Source: Bacillus sp. FJAT-49711
GTDB taxonomy: Bacteria; Bacillota; Bacilli; Bacillales; Bacillaceae_C
DNA: 64,000 nucleotides
Direction of reading: 5' to 3'
Assembly: GCF_018343715.1 (NCBI RefSeq)
Contig: NZ_JAGYPL010000004.1
Coordinates: forward strand, 124,001-188,000
The notes beneath the pieces were generated by a model. The model was not told where the DNA came from. It ran no database searches and worked only from the letters and a program-made list of their open reading frames with translations. The position numbers and the translations under genes were made by a program. Each line of letters begins with the position of its first letter. Within the stretch, counting starts at the first letter, position 1. Below, in pieces: positions 8,137 through 16,570 of this stretch.

Positions 8137-8514
8137 TTAGAAAAACTTTTTTTCAATTTTGTTTTCATACTGCTTAAACACAGATGAGTTGGTCTTGATT
8201 CTTTTTTTCGAAAGCAAACTATTATACTGCAAGATCTTTGCATTGAGTTCTTTTTTTAAACCGTCTTTTTTCATTTCATCTTCTGTCTTATTTATTAAGT
8301 CTTCAATTGTCATGATTTCTTTTTTTACATCCATCTCATCGGGCGAAAATCCTGCGTTTTTCATTACTCTATAGGCCATTTTCAACTCATTTGGAATGCC
8401 TTCCATTGTGTCTTTTGGCAATGGCTTCCCCATGCCGGGAAGATTGTCAAACTCACCATCTTCATAAGCCTTGCGGATTCTTTCTTCTGTAATCCCTCCA
8501 AATTTATCCATCAT
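8137..8514 (-). CDS. DUF1992 (DnaJC28 conserved domain-like) protein
   Basis: A 125-residue soluble protein. The first 65 residues match the DUF1992 pattern: ERIRKAYEDGEFDNLPGMGKPL, then NELKMAYRVMKNAGF. The rest is Lys/Glu-rich and probably coiled coil (residues 65-125). The family function is unknown. It has its own GGCGGGA-type ribosome site upstream of ATGATG. It lies between motA and the ABC operon on the same strand, with no sign of co-transcription. Confidence 0.75.
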   Translation of the reverse strand: MMDKFGGITEERIRKAYEDGEFDNLPGMGKPLPKDTMEGIPNELKMAYRVMKNAGFSPDEMDVKKEIMTIEDLINKTEDEMKKDGLKKELNAKILQYNSLLSKKRIKTNSSVFKQYENKIEKKFF

Positions 8515-8750
8515 CCCGCCTCCTTAATCGATATCTTCATTATACCTGTTTGTGAAAAAGCAATCCCAAGATAAAAATGACAAAGACGTTACGATTGGAA
8601 GAATCTTGTATTCCTATTCTCAACTATTTAATGCCTTTACTGACCGCGGTCTTGACCTTCACTGACGGCTATTTTAATTTTACTGATATGATACAGTTTC
8701 TTAGCTGCCTGAACGCCCCATTACTTCCTTCTATCATTACTGATAAAGTA

Positions 8751-8776
8751 AAAAAAGAGAAGCATCTCTGCTTCCC
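8751..8776 (-). terminator. Terminator of the amino-acid ABC operon
   Basis: On the minus strand the stem GAAGCA/TGCTTC is followed by a run of Ts. It sits immediately after the permease stop codon, so the operon ends without an ATPase gene. Confidence 0.8.
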
Positions 8777-8777
8777 T

Positions 8778-9470
8778 TCATTCACTATATCGATAACGCT
8801 TTTCGAGGTATGATTGTCCAAGTTCTACAATCGAGCAAATTCCCCAATAAATTAAAGCTACGAGTATATACATAGTCATATAATCAAATTCCCGCCCACC
8901 GACGATTTTTGCACGATTGAACAGATCGGGAACTGTAATCATTGCCGCTAGTGAGGAAGCTTTAATCAAATCCAACAATACATTTGATAATGGCGGTACT
9001 GCGATTTTTGTAGCTTGTGGTAAAATGATCAGTTTCATTGTTTGCCAGTATGATAAGCCCAAAGCAGTTGCTGCTTCCCATTGACCTTTATTAACAGAAG
9101 TAAGCGCTGAGCGGTTAATCTCAGCCATATATGCCGCGGAATGTAAACTAAACCCTATCAAGGCACAGGTGATGGCACTAAATTCAATTCCTATCATAGG
9201 GAGGCCAAAATACAATAAAAACAAAAATACGAGCATTGGTGTTCCTCTCATGAAAGAAATATAAACTTGAGCTGGCCATTTTAATAACACATACTTTGAC
9301 ATTCTCCCTAAAGCTAGGAAAAAACCAATCAGTAACCCGACAGCCATGCCGACAAATGAAATGAGGATCGTATACCATATACCTTGCAGTATGTAAGGAA
9401 AGGATTTAATGGCAAGCGGTAGGTCAAAAATATATTGCCATTGAATATTGCCCATTATGTAACCTCCCAC
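8778..9470 (-). CDS. Amino-acid ABC transporter permease (His/Glu/Cys type)
   Basis: A 230-residue membrane permease of the HisM/TcyB group. About five helices are visible. The EAA loop that contacts the ATPase reads WEAATALGLSYWQTMKLIILPQA near residue 150. AYMAEINRSAL near 115 is typical for amino-acid importers. It follows the binding-protein gene with no gap and is closed by a terminator. No ATPase gene is adjacent, so it must borrow one encoded elsewhere or be incomplete. The closest relatives I recall transport cystine, but the substrate is not certain. Confidence 0.88.
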   Translation of the reverse strand: MGGYIMGNIQWQYIFDLPLAIKSFPYILQGIWYTILISFVGMAVGLLIGFFLALGRMSKYVLLKWPAQVYISFMRGTPMLVFLFLLYFGLPMIGIEFSAITCALIGFSLHSAAYMAEINRSALTSVNKGQWEAATALGLSYWQTMKLIILPQATKIAVPPLSNVLLDLIKASSLAAMITVPDLFNRAKIVGGREFDYMTMYILVALIYWGICSIVELGQSYLEKRYRYSE

Positions 9471-10316
9471 TTACTGGAAATCAAAATCCTGTTTTACAGA
9501 TACGTCTGCTTCATTGAAAAATGCCTTCGATAGTTTAGTAATCGTACCATCTTCCTGCATTTCTTTTAATTGTTCATTGATTTTATCTAATAAATCATTG
9601 TTATCTTTTTTCACTACAATCGCCATCTCACTTGGATGGTAGCGAATATCCGGATGGATCGTAATATTTAAATCCGGAAATGCAGCAAGAGCCAAAGTTT
9701 GCAAGTAATAATCATTTAAAATAATGTCTGTTCTTCCAACAGCGACATCCCGTAAATAAACCTCATTTGTTGCATTTTCATAAATTACTTCTTCCGCCCC
9801 ATTCTCACGAGCAATATCCATATAAATAGAAGTGGCTGCACCAGCCGCTTTCTTACCTTTTAAATCCTCCAATGTTTTGATTCCTGAAAGATCATCTTTG
9901 CGGACAATTGCTGTCCCGTACGAATATTTATAAGGATCTGAAAAACTAACCTTCTCTTTTCTTTCATCCGTAATTTCAATATCATTCGCGGCAACATCAA
10001 TCACGCCACTATTTAAAGATGTTAAAAGCCCATCAAATCCCATTTCTTTAAACTCGATTTCAACATCCAGCCGTTTAGCAAGCTCTTTTAAAATTTCAAC
10101 TTCAAACCCAGTTAGTTCATCTGAGTCTTGTTCATGAAAAGATGTAGGATATAATGTACCAGAAGTACCGGCAATGATTTTTCCTCTTTCTTTAATGGCT
10201 TCCCAAGAATTTTTATTTTTAGCAGAATCTTTACCGCTAGAACAAGCTGTTACGAAGAATATAGCTAATATTCCTATTAGTGCTAGTAAAATACTTTTAT
10301 TTTTTAACATTTCCAA
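9471..10316 (-). CDS. Amino-acid ABC transporter substrate-binding lipoprotein
   Basis: A 281-residue family 3 solute-binding protein anchored outside the membrane. The signal peptide ends in a lipobox FVTACSS near residue 25. The family start GTSGTLYPTSFHE and ELTGFEVEILKELAKRL are clear, as are VAANDIEITDERKEKVSFSDPY near residue 110 and the closing EDGTITKLSKAFF. It heads a two-gene unit with the permease. The ligand is probably a polar amino acid or cystine. No T-box, S-box or other leader structure was recognised in the 140 bases upstream. Confidence 0.88.
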   Translation of the reverse strand: MEMLKNKSILLALIGILAIFFVTACSSGKDSAKNKNSWEAIKERGKIIAGTSGTLYPTSFHEQDSDELTGFEVEILKELAKRLDVEIEFKEMGFDGLLTSLNSGVIDVAANDIEITDERKEKVSFSDPYKYSYGTAIVRKDDLSGIKTLEDLKGKKAAGAATSIYMDIARENGAEEVIYENATNEVYLRDVAVGRTDIILNDYYLQTLALAAFPDLNITIHPDIRYHPSEMAIVVKKDNNDLLDKINEQLKEMQEDGTITKLSKAFFNEADVSVKQDFDFQ

Positions 10317-10459
10317 CCCCTCAATTCCTAGTATTCCTACCGATATTGTTCAATCTTATAAAATATACATGTGCGAAAAAAATTTTGCAAGTTTCCACTC
10401 GTTAATTCTATGATAATGAACTCGTTAAGTATATCTCCGCCATCTCTCCTTATGTTAAA

Positions 10460-10489
10460 AAGATGTACCTTTGAAATAAGGCACATCTT
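10460..10489 (-). terminator. Terminator of the CobW-YcgR-YcgQ operon
   Basis: Ten-base stem AAGATGTGCC/GGTACATCTT (one wobble) followed on the minus strand by Ts, just after the last gene. Confidence 0.75.
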
Positions 10490-10494
10490 TTATA

Positions 10495-11481
10495 TTAACT
10501 TAAAGGTGTATAATATTCATATACATATGGATTTTCAGGTTCATTCATCTTCTTTACATTTGTAATTTGCAAGAAAGGCAGCTCCCAATCATTCATAGTC
10601 GTTGTCGATAACTTTCCAGTTGCCTGAACCCATTGGTCCTCTTCAATATTTTCGAACCCGTCCATCGTGGAAATAATTCCGTACACTGAAGCGTCAGCAA
10701 TACAACATGATACTCCGAAACGTGCAACAACAAATTGATCTTCATTAAAGTCTGGTTCCTTATATACAAACCCGATGATCTCAATTTCCTTTCCAACAAA
10801 TAAACTAGGATCTTCATGCAGAATATTCAAGATTGCAAGGTAGTGATCATCATCCACTATAACTTTATCTTCATTTAAAAGCTTATTCTTCAGTTTCTCT
10901 TGTTCTTCAGTGGTCAGGATCAACATATCATTTCCAGCTTCATTCGTTTCAAATTCATTGCTTTCAGATAATCCATCATTAGGATCGGTTTCTACACGCT
11001 CATCCAACTTTTCCGTATAACCTACTGGATCATTCAAATACTCCTCGGCTTCTTCTATATCTAAGGAACTGTCATCATTTATTTCAGGAGGCTGTGTATA
11101 CAACCCTGATCCATATTTGATTCCTCTTTTTGCCGCAACCGAACTATCAAGGGTAGTGATAGGAAATAATAAACCAGTAAAAACAGGTAAGACAAAAATA
11201 GAATAGATGAAAAATGTTTGCAAAGGGGAACCTTTTTGATTATGATCAAATCCGCAATTGCAGTATAGTTCATCTCTATTTTTTGAACCACTTCTCCATA
11301 TTTGGACAATACCTAAAATAAACAAAACAACTATCGAAAAGTAAGGAAATGGGACCATTTTCGGTGCTATAAAGCTTTGAATATTACCTGTTACGAGTAG
11401 TTTAAAAATTAACAGGAAAAAGCCAATTAATATGATACCGCGTAAATAGACATGAAAACTATAATCTCGTTCCGTTTGCAT
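10495..11481 (-). CDS. ycgQ: TIGR03943/DUF1980 family membrane protein, YcgQ-like
   Basis: A 328-residue protein with an N-terminal membrane half of about four helices (residues 10-125) and a C-terminal domain that reads EIEIIGFVYKEPDFNEDQFVVARFGVSCCIADA, with an adjacent Cys pair that could bind metal. A Cys pair in YCNCGFDH near residue 75 is also a possible metal site. Between the halves is an acidic linker (residues 135-200). It is the last gene of a three-gene operon after a YcgR permease and a CobW GTPase. That pairing is conserved in Bacillus and points to metal handling; the transported species is unknown. Confidence 0.8.
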   Translation of the reverse strand: MQTERDYSFHVYLRGIILIGFFLLIFKLLVTGNIQSFIAPKMVPFPYFSIVVLFILGIVQIWRSGSKNRDELYCNCGFDHNQKGSPLQTFFIYSIFVLPVFTGLLFPITTLDSSVAAKRGIKYGSGLYTQPPEINDDSSLDIEEAEEYLNDPVGYTEKLDERVETDPNDGLSESNEFETNEAGNDMLILTTEEQEKLKNKLLNEDKVIVDDDHYLAILNILHEDPSLFVGKEIEIIGFVYKEPDFNEDQFVVARFGVSCCIADASVYGIISTMDGFENIEEDQWVQATGKLSTTTMNDWELPFLQITNVKKMNEPENPYVYEYYTPLS

Positions 11482-11490
11482 TCAATCACC

Positions 11491-12495
11491 TCACAAAAAC
11501 CAATATTGATAGATTAATATCATCACATAAACTGACACTGTCACAATCACTATAAAGCTGATAACAAATTTAGCGCGAAAATAAGCAAACAGCATAATCG
11601 TATTTTTCAAATCTAACATTGGTCCAAATACGAGAAATGCAAGGAGTGAACCTGTAGAAAATGTATGTGCAAACGAGGATGCTACAAAAGCATCCGCTTC
11701 CGAGCAAAGCGATAAAACAAAACCGAAACCCATCATGATGAGAGGTGAAGCAGTGTCACTCGTACCCATACTCAATAAAAGATTTCTGTCAAAGAAAGTT
11801 TGAAATAAGCTGGCAATCATTGCTCCCATAATCAAATATTTGCCCATATCAAAAAATTCATCGCTGGCATGGAAAAATGTTGCTTTGAATTTATTCGTTT
11901 TTTCTCCTATTGATTCAATAGGCCTGTCTAACAACTCATCAGTTGTCCACTTTAATTGATCACGATTCCGAAAAAAAGCATAGGTCAATGCACCGATCAC
12001 AATAGCAAGAACAAATGCCAAACCCATACGGGCATAAGCGACGCTTGGTGTAGTTTGGAAAGCATAATACGTAGCTGCAAAGACAATTGGATTTAATATA
12101 GGTGCTCCAACAATAAAGATAACACCTATGTGTAATGGCATCCCTTTTTTCATTAATCTTCTGACAACCGGAATAATAGCACATTCACAAACAGGAAAGA
12201 TGGCGCTTAAAATAGCTGCCGGAACAATCGCAATAAGCGGATTCTTAGGTATAAACTTTTGAACCGTTTCCTCGGCAACAAAGGTTTGAATTAGAGCAGA
12301 GACAAATACTCCCAGCAAAACAAATGGCAAAGCTTCTAGTACAATGCTTAAGAAAATGGTATTCACATTTAATAAGCTTTTTGGGATGGTCTCTTGAACC
12401 TGTGTGAACTCCACGAAAAAGAATAAAAAGAGGAGTATTCCTATAAGCAGTATACCTGTCCCTTCTTTCAGCCAAACACTTCCTTGTTCACGCAT
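11491..12495 (-). CDS. ycgR: Permease of the DUF318 family, YcgR-like
   Basis: A 334-residue polytopic membrane protein of the DUF318 predicted-permease family. About eight helices are visible. Family motifs include IFPVCECAIIPVVRRLMKKGMPL near residue 100, GAPILNPIVFAATYYAF near 130 and LCSEADAFVASSF near 265. The Cys residues in CECAI and LCSEAD are conserved and could take part in metal or anion passage. It lies nine bases upstream of ycgQ and 26 after the CobW gene, forming one operon. Confidence 0.85.
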   Translation of the reverse strand: MREQGSVWLKEGTGILLIGILLFLFFFVEFTQVQETIPKSLLNVNTIFLSIVLEALPFVLLGVFVSALIQTFVAEETVQKFIPKNPLIAIVPAAILSAIFPVCECAIIPVVRRLMKKGMPLHIGVIFIVGAPILNPIVFAATYYAFQTTPSVAYARMGLAFVLAIVIGALTYAFFRNRDQLKWTTDELLDRPIESIGEKTNKFKATFFHASDEFFDMGKYLIMGAMIASLFQTFFDRNLLLSMGTSDTASPLIMMGFGFVLSLCSEADAFVASSFAHTFSTGSLLAFLVFGPMLDLKNTIMLFAYFRAKFVISFIVIVTVSVYVMILIYQYWFL

Positions 12496-12521
12496 AATGA
12501 AACCCCAATCTTAGTAATTTG

Positions 12522-13484
12522 TTAAACGAATAACTGTTTCCAATGTTTATGAATCTGATCCTCTTCAAGTCCCATTCCAATTAAAATAATCATCGGTTTT
12601 CGATTCAAAGAACTCGGAATTGGAGCAAATGCCACTTTATTCGAAGCAAATTGAAAACTATATATTTGCTTGGATCCTTCCATTTCAATAAATCCCTTTC
12701 CCCGAAGAATATTGACAGGTAGCTGTTTAAGCCACTTTTCAAACGTTTTTTTCCTTATAACGGGAACATCTTCAAGCTTAATCGCCTGAACAGTCGAATG
12801 ATGATGATGGTGGTGTTCTTTTTCTGAAATGCCATTTCCAACTAAAATGGATTCAATTCTCTTTTCGAAAAGATGTTCCGGATTTATCTTTCCGTACAAA
12901 CTTTCTATCATTACTTTTTCTTTCCCTACTATTTTCGTAATCTTTTGTTTAATTTTTTCAAGTTGTCCCTCCGGTATTAAATCAGTTTTATTTAAAAGCA
13001 AAAGGCTTCCGCAAACCGTTTGTTCCTTCATTAAATTTCTAACCTCGGCAGAGCTTGAAAAGATACTTTGATATTCCAAATAATGACTTGCATCCAATAC
13101 TGTGATAACCGACATTAATTCAAATTGTTCTATATACGGGCTACTTAACAAGACTTCTTGTATTTCTAATGGATTTGCGACTCCCGTTCCTTCAATAAAT
13201 AAAATATCTAAAGGCTGTTTTTCCATTTCTAAAACTAGCTCGTCCAAAGTACTTTTAAGATCATCTTGAATCGTACAACAAATACAACCATTTAAGAGCT
13301 CGAATACTTTTTCATTTTCAAATAAATGATTTTCTACATTGGCTTCTCCGAGTTCATTCAAAATGACTCCAGGCTGCCACCCCTTTTTCTTGGAATATTC
13401 AAGCATACTCAATAAGACGGTTGTTTTTCCGCTTCCAAGAAAACCACTTAACACATATACGGGGATTCTTTTCTCACTTTTCAT
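12522..13484 (-). CDS. CobW/COG0523 G3E GTPase, metallochaperone
   Basis: A 320-residue GTP-dependent metallochaperone. The P-loop is GFLGSGKTT near residue 15, Walker B is ILFIEGTG, and NKTD provides guanine specificity. The zinc-binding GCICC lies near residue 70. A run of six histidines (EHHHHHHST, about residues 225-232) is an additional metal buffer. The CobW C-terminal domain follows. It heads the operon with ycgR and ycgQ. No Zur-type palindrome was found upstream, unlike the second CobW gene at 14167. Confidence 0.88.
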   Translation of the reverse strand: MKSEKRIPVYVLSGFLGSGKTTVLLSMLEYSKKKGWQPGVILNELGEANVENHLFENEKVFELLNGCICCTIQDDLKSTLDELVLEMEKQPLDILFIEGTGVANPLEIQEVLLSSPYIEQFELMSVITVLDASHYLEYQSIFSSSAEVRNLMKEQTVCGSLLLLNKTDLIPEGQLEKIKQKITKIVGKEKVMIESLYGKINPEHLFEKRIESILVGNGISEKEHHHHHHSTVQAIKLEDVPVIRKKTFEKWLKQLPVNILRGKGFIEMEGSKQIYSFQFASNKVAFAPIPSSLNRKPMIILIGMGLEEDQIHKHWKQLFV

Positions 13485-13714
13485 CGTATCACTCCATTAT
13501 GCTTGTCTAGTGAATTTGTCTAGTTGTAAATATTCTATGAAGGTTTCCTAGCAAAGTATTACAACTTAATAAACCGTGTAAACATAAAGGTCTTCTGGAT
13601 AGGAATCATTTTATTGAATGGCTGGTAATAGATAGAGTCCATTTTTCATTCTACCTCCAGCCAGTCATCATTTTGAAATTCTCTCCTTTTGGAAATTCCA
13701 AAAGCATATAGTCA

Positions 13715-13950
13715 TTAATCTACGGGCAACTGGAATAATCTCGCACTTACAATGGCATCTGGTGAAGTCGCCGATAAAACGGACAAAAAGCGATTTTTCG
13801 GAATCACCTTTGCTAACATCTCATCGGTTAAAATTATTTGAATGAAACTAGAAATAATGACAGCTAGCATAATAAATGGAAAGGCTCTATTAAAAATACT
13901 GATAAAGATGGTATTGAATTGTAAAAAAAAATTGACTGGACATTATCCAT
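13715..13950 (-). pseudogene. Remnant of a second YcgR-like permease
   Basis: A minus-strand reading frame encodes FNTIFISIFNRAFPF, VIISSFIQ and MLAKVIPKNRFLSVLSAT before a stop at 13715. This aligns with residues about 45-100 of the intact YcgR at 11491 (NTIFLSIVLEALPF, ALIQTF, VQKFIPKNPLIAIVPA). The remainder of the gene is missing and there is no start. It lies in the 680-base gap between the two CobW genes, so a larger metal-transport locus probably once existed here. Confidence 0.65.
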
Positions 13951-14130
13951 TAGTTCTTTATTGTGTAAACCTTTTTGCTTACAAAGAATGCGTAAAGCAA
14001 AAAACCTGAATATCAAAGTGTAAATTTTTCCCTTATCTTTACTAATTTTATTAATTTAACATTCATATGAAGCTCAGAAAAACATAAAATAAAAAATACT
14101 TGCCATTCCCATTTTTTTATTATAAGATAC

Positions 14131-14151
14131 AAATCGTAATGATTACGATTT
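14131..14151. promoter_or_regulatory. Zur box (perfect palindrome) upstream of yciC
   Basis: A 21-base perfect inverted repeat whose core is TCGTAATGATTACGA, flanked by AAA/TTT. This equals the Bacillus Zur operator. It ends about 15 bases before the yciC start, so zinc-loaded Zur would block transcription or initiation. Confidence 0.92.
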
Positions 14152-14166
14152 AGAAAGGAGAATTTT

Positions 14167-15351
14167 ATGCAAAAAATACCGGTTACTGTTTTAAGCGGAT
14201 ATTTAGGTGCTGGAAAAACAACTCTGCTCAATCATATTTTACATAATAGAGATGGACTTCGTGTTGCAGTTATTGTTAATGATATGAGTGAAGTTAATAT
14301 TGATGCTGATTTGATTCATTCTGGAGGTTTTCGGAGGACGGAAGAAAAACTTGTAGAACTTCAAAATGGCTGCATTTGTTGTACATTGCGAGAAGATTTA
14401 ATGATTGAAGTGGAAAAGTTAGTTGAATCCGGAAATATTGATTATATCGTAATCGAGTCAACCGGCATTAGTGAACCGATCCCGGTTGCTCAAACCTTTT
14501 CGTATTTCGATGAAGAATTGGGAATAGATTTAACAAAGAAATGCAGATTAGATACGATGGTAACTGTCGTTGATGCAAATCGTTTTTGGACAGATTTTTC
14601 ATCTGGCGAAAGTCTACTAGATCGTAATGTCGGAACGAATGAATTTGATGAGCGAGATGTTGTCGATTTATTAATCGATCAAATCGAATTTGCAAATGTC
14701 ATTATTTTAAATAAGACTGATCTTATTAGTAAAGAAGCTGCCGATGAGTTAACCCGTGTACTGCAAATACTAAATCCCGATGCAAATTTGATTCGAACAT
14801 CATTCGGAAATGTCTCTCTTGCAAACCTTATAAACACAAAGTCTTTTGATTTTGAAAAAGCAAGTCAAGCAGCCGGCTGGATAAAAGAATTAAATGAAGA
14901 GCATGTTCCAGAGACAGATGAATATGGAATTTCCTCATTTGTTTATAGAAGAAAACGTCCATTCCATCCTGGAAGATTGGATCAATGGCTAGAAGACTGG
15001 CCAGTAGAAGTTATACGTGCAAAAGGCTTTTTCTGGCTTGCTACTAGAAATGATATGGTTGTGCTCCTTTCACAAGCTGGAACATCCATTACCATTGAAG
15101 CTGCTGGTCACTGGATTGCAGCTTATCCTGAAAATGAGCGTGCAATCATTCTTGAAGAAGAACCAGAACTATTGGATCATTGGGATACAACGTACGGGGA
15201 TCGAATGTCAGAGCTTGTTTTCATTGGGATAGATTTGAATAAGACTATGATCGAATGTCAACTGGACAAATGTTTATTAACTGACGATGAAATGCTTGAA
15301 GATTGGAAGAAAATATATGACCCCCTCCCCTCTTTCACGAATTTGGAGTAA
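14167..15351 (+). CDS. yciC: Zur-regulated G3E GTPase zinc metallochaperone, YciC-like
   Basis: A 394-residue COG0523 protein, about the length of B. subtilis YciC. The P-loop [15 protein letters not shown] is at residue 11, [11 protein letters not shown] near 75 is the metal site, [11 protein letters not shown] is Walker B and NKTD near 182 the G4 motif. The C-terminal half has [16 protein letters not shown] and [11 protein letters not shown], typical of this subfamily. It is induced under zinc starvation in relatives and is thought to deliver zinc to client enzymes. The perfect Zur box and strong GAAAGGAG site lie directly upstream. The znuA-like gene follows under a second Zur box. Confidence 0.92.
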   Translation: MQKIPVTVLSGYLGAGKTTLLNHILHNRDGLRVAVIVNDMSEVNIDADLIHSGGFRRTEEKLVELQNGCICCTLREDLMIEVEKLVESGNIDYIVIESTGISEPIPVAQTFSYFDEELGIDLTKKCRLDTMVTVVDANRFWTDFSSGESLLDRNVGTNEFDERDVVDLLIDQIEFANVIILNKTDLISKEAADELTRVLQILNPDANLIRTSFGNVSLANLINTKSFDFEKASQAAGWIKELNEEHVPETDEYGISSFVYRRKRPFHPGRLDQWLEDWPVEVIRAKGFFWLATRNDMVVLLSQAGTSITIEAAGHWIAAYPENERAIILEEEPELLDHWDTTYGDRMSELVFIGIDLNKTMIECQLDKCLLTDDEMLEDWKKIYDPLPSFTNLE

Positions 15352-15361
15352 TACATCTTGC

Positions 15362-15381
15362 AAATCGTAATGATTCCGTTT
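15362..15381. promoter_or_regulatory. Second Zur box upstream of znuA
   Basis: TCGTAATGATTCCGT differs from the perfect upstream operator core at one internal position and keeps the flanking AAA/TT. It lies about 80 bases before the znuA start. Confidence 0.8.
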
Positions 15382-15461
15382 AATATATTCAGAGTCTAAT
15401 AAAAAAATTTGATGATAAGAATCATATAGATATATTTGGATCAAAGAAAGGAATTTATTTT

Positions 15462-16460
15462 ATGAAAATCAAATCCATTTTTTTCACATTACTTATACTT
15501 ACTGCTGCATTTTTAAGTGGTTGTAATTCGAACTCAACTACAAATAAGGATATTAACAAAAATGAGCAAAAAAAGTTAACTGTATTTACAACTATCTATC
15601 CTATTGAAGACTTTACGAAAAAAATCGGCGGAGTACATGTTGAAGTAAAAAGTGTATATCCAGCAGGAGCAGACGCCCACACTTTTGAACCAACGATGAG
15701 AACAATGATGGATATTGCAGATGCAAATCTTTTCATTTTCAATGGATCAGGACTTGAACCTTTTATAGAAAATACGAAGAGTTCCTTATCAAAGGAAAAA
15801 GTTAAACTAGTAGAAGCTTCAAATGGAATTGAATTATTAAGTGGAGACGACGATCACGACCATGGACATGAAGAAGAGGATCATGAAGATCATGATCATG
15901 CTGATGAAGATAAGCATGCAGATGAACATCACCATGACAAAGATCCACATATTTGGTTAGACCCTATGAATGCAACAAAAATGGCCGAAAATATTAAAAA
16001 TGCTCTCACTGAAGCAATGCCATCTGCTAAAGATGATTTTGAAAAGAATTTCCAAGATGTAAAACACGAACTTGAACAATTAGATCAAGAATTTCAGAAA
16101 ACAGTTGAAGCTGCCGACCATAAGGAAATCCTTGTGTCACATGCCTCGTATGGATATTGGGAACATCGATATGGGTTGGAGCAAATTAGCATATCCGGTT
16201 TGAGTCCCGAAAATGAGCCGTCACAAAAACAGCTCCAAGCTATTATTGAAACAGCTAAGGAGCATCACATATCCTATATAATTTATGATCAAAATCCAGT
16301 AACAAAAGTAGCTGATGTTGTAAAAAAAGAAACAGGAACAACACCAGTTACATTGCACAACTTGGAATATATTACTGAAAATGATTTAAAAAATAATGAT
16401 GATTACTTCAGTATTATGAATAAGAATATTGAAACCTTGAAGAAGGTTTTAGGAAAATAA
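15462..16460 (+). CDS. znuA: Zinc ABC transporter substrate-binding lipoprotein ZnuA/AdcA
   Basis: A 332-residue cluster 9 (metal) solute-binding protein. The lipobox is LSGCNSN near residue 20. Zinc ligands are recognisable: DAHTFEP near 70, the PHIWLDP motif near 162, HASYGYWEHRYGL near 225, and YDQNPVTK near 280. Between the first two lies a His/Asp/Glu-rich loop (about residues 125-160, many DHDH and HHH) that collects zinc. Zur control is indicated by the box upstream. No permease (ZnuB) or ATPase (ZnuC) gene follows; a terminator does. Confidence 0.92.
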   Translation: MKIKSIFFTLLILTAAFLSGCNSNSTTNKDINKNEQKKLTVFTTIYPIEDFTKKIGGVHVEVKSVYPAGADAHTFEPTMRTMMDIADANLFIFNGSGLEPFIENTKSSLSKEKVKLVEASNGIELLSGDDDHDHGHEEEDHEDHDHADEDKHADEHHHDKDPHIWLDPMNATKMAENIKNALTEAMPSAKDDFEKNFQDVKHELEQLDQEFQKTVEAADHKEILVSHASYGYWEHRYGLEQISISGLSPENEPSQKQLQAIIETAKEHHISYIIYDQNPVTKVADVVKKETGTTPVTLHNLEYITENDLKNNDDYFSIMNKNIETLKKVLGK

Positions 16461-16462
16461 TC

Positions 16463-16491
16463 CAAAGCGTTTTAGCGCTTTGTTTTTTTTT
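16463..16491 (+). terminator. Terminator of znuA
   Basis: Stem CAAAGCG/CGCTTTG with a six-base loop and nine Ts, beginning three bases after the stop codon. Confidence 0.9.
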
Positions 16492-16570
16492 GTTCAATGA
16501 ATTGGCTTTCCTTCCATCGCTTGGTAAAATGAACAAGAAGGTTTTGATCACAATCCAAAGGAGAATTGCT

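Noticed and set aside
8515-8777. Hidden or frameshifted ATPase gene after the permease
   Set aside because: Only 260 bases are available and no Walker A, Q-loop or LSGGQ motif is found in any frame.
10317-10459. Riboswitch or T-box leader before the amino-acid ABC operon
   Set aside because: The leader is only about 140 bases, with no T-box, S-box or lysine-box motif and no antiterminator-like structure.
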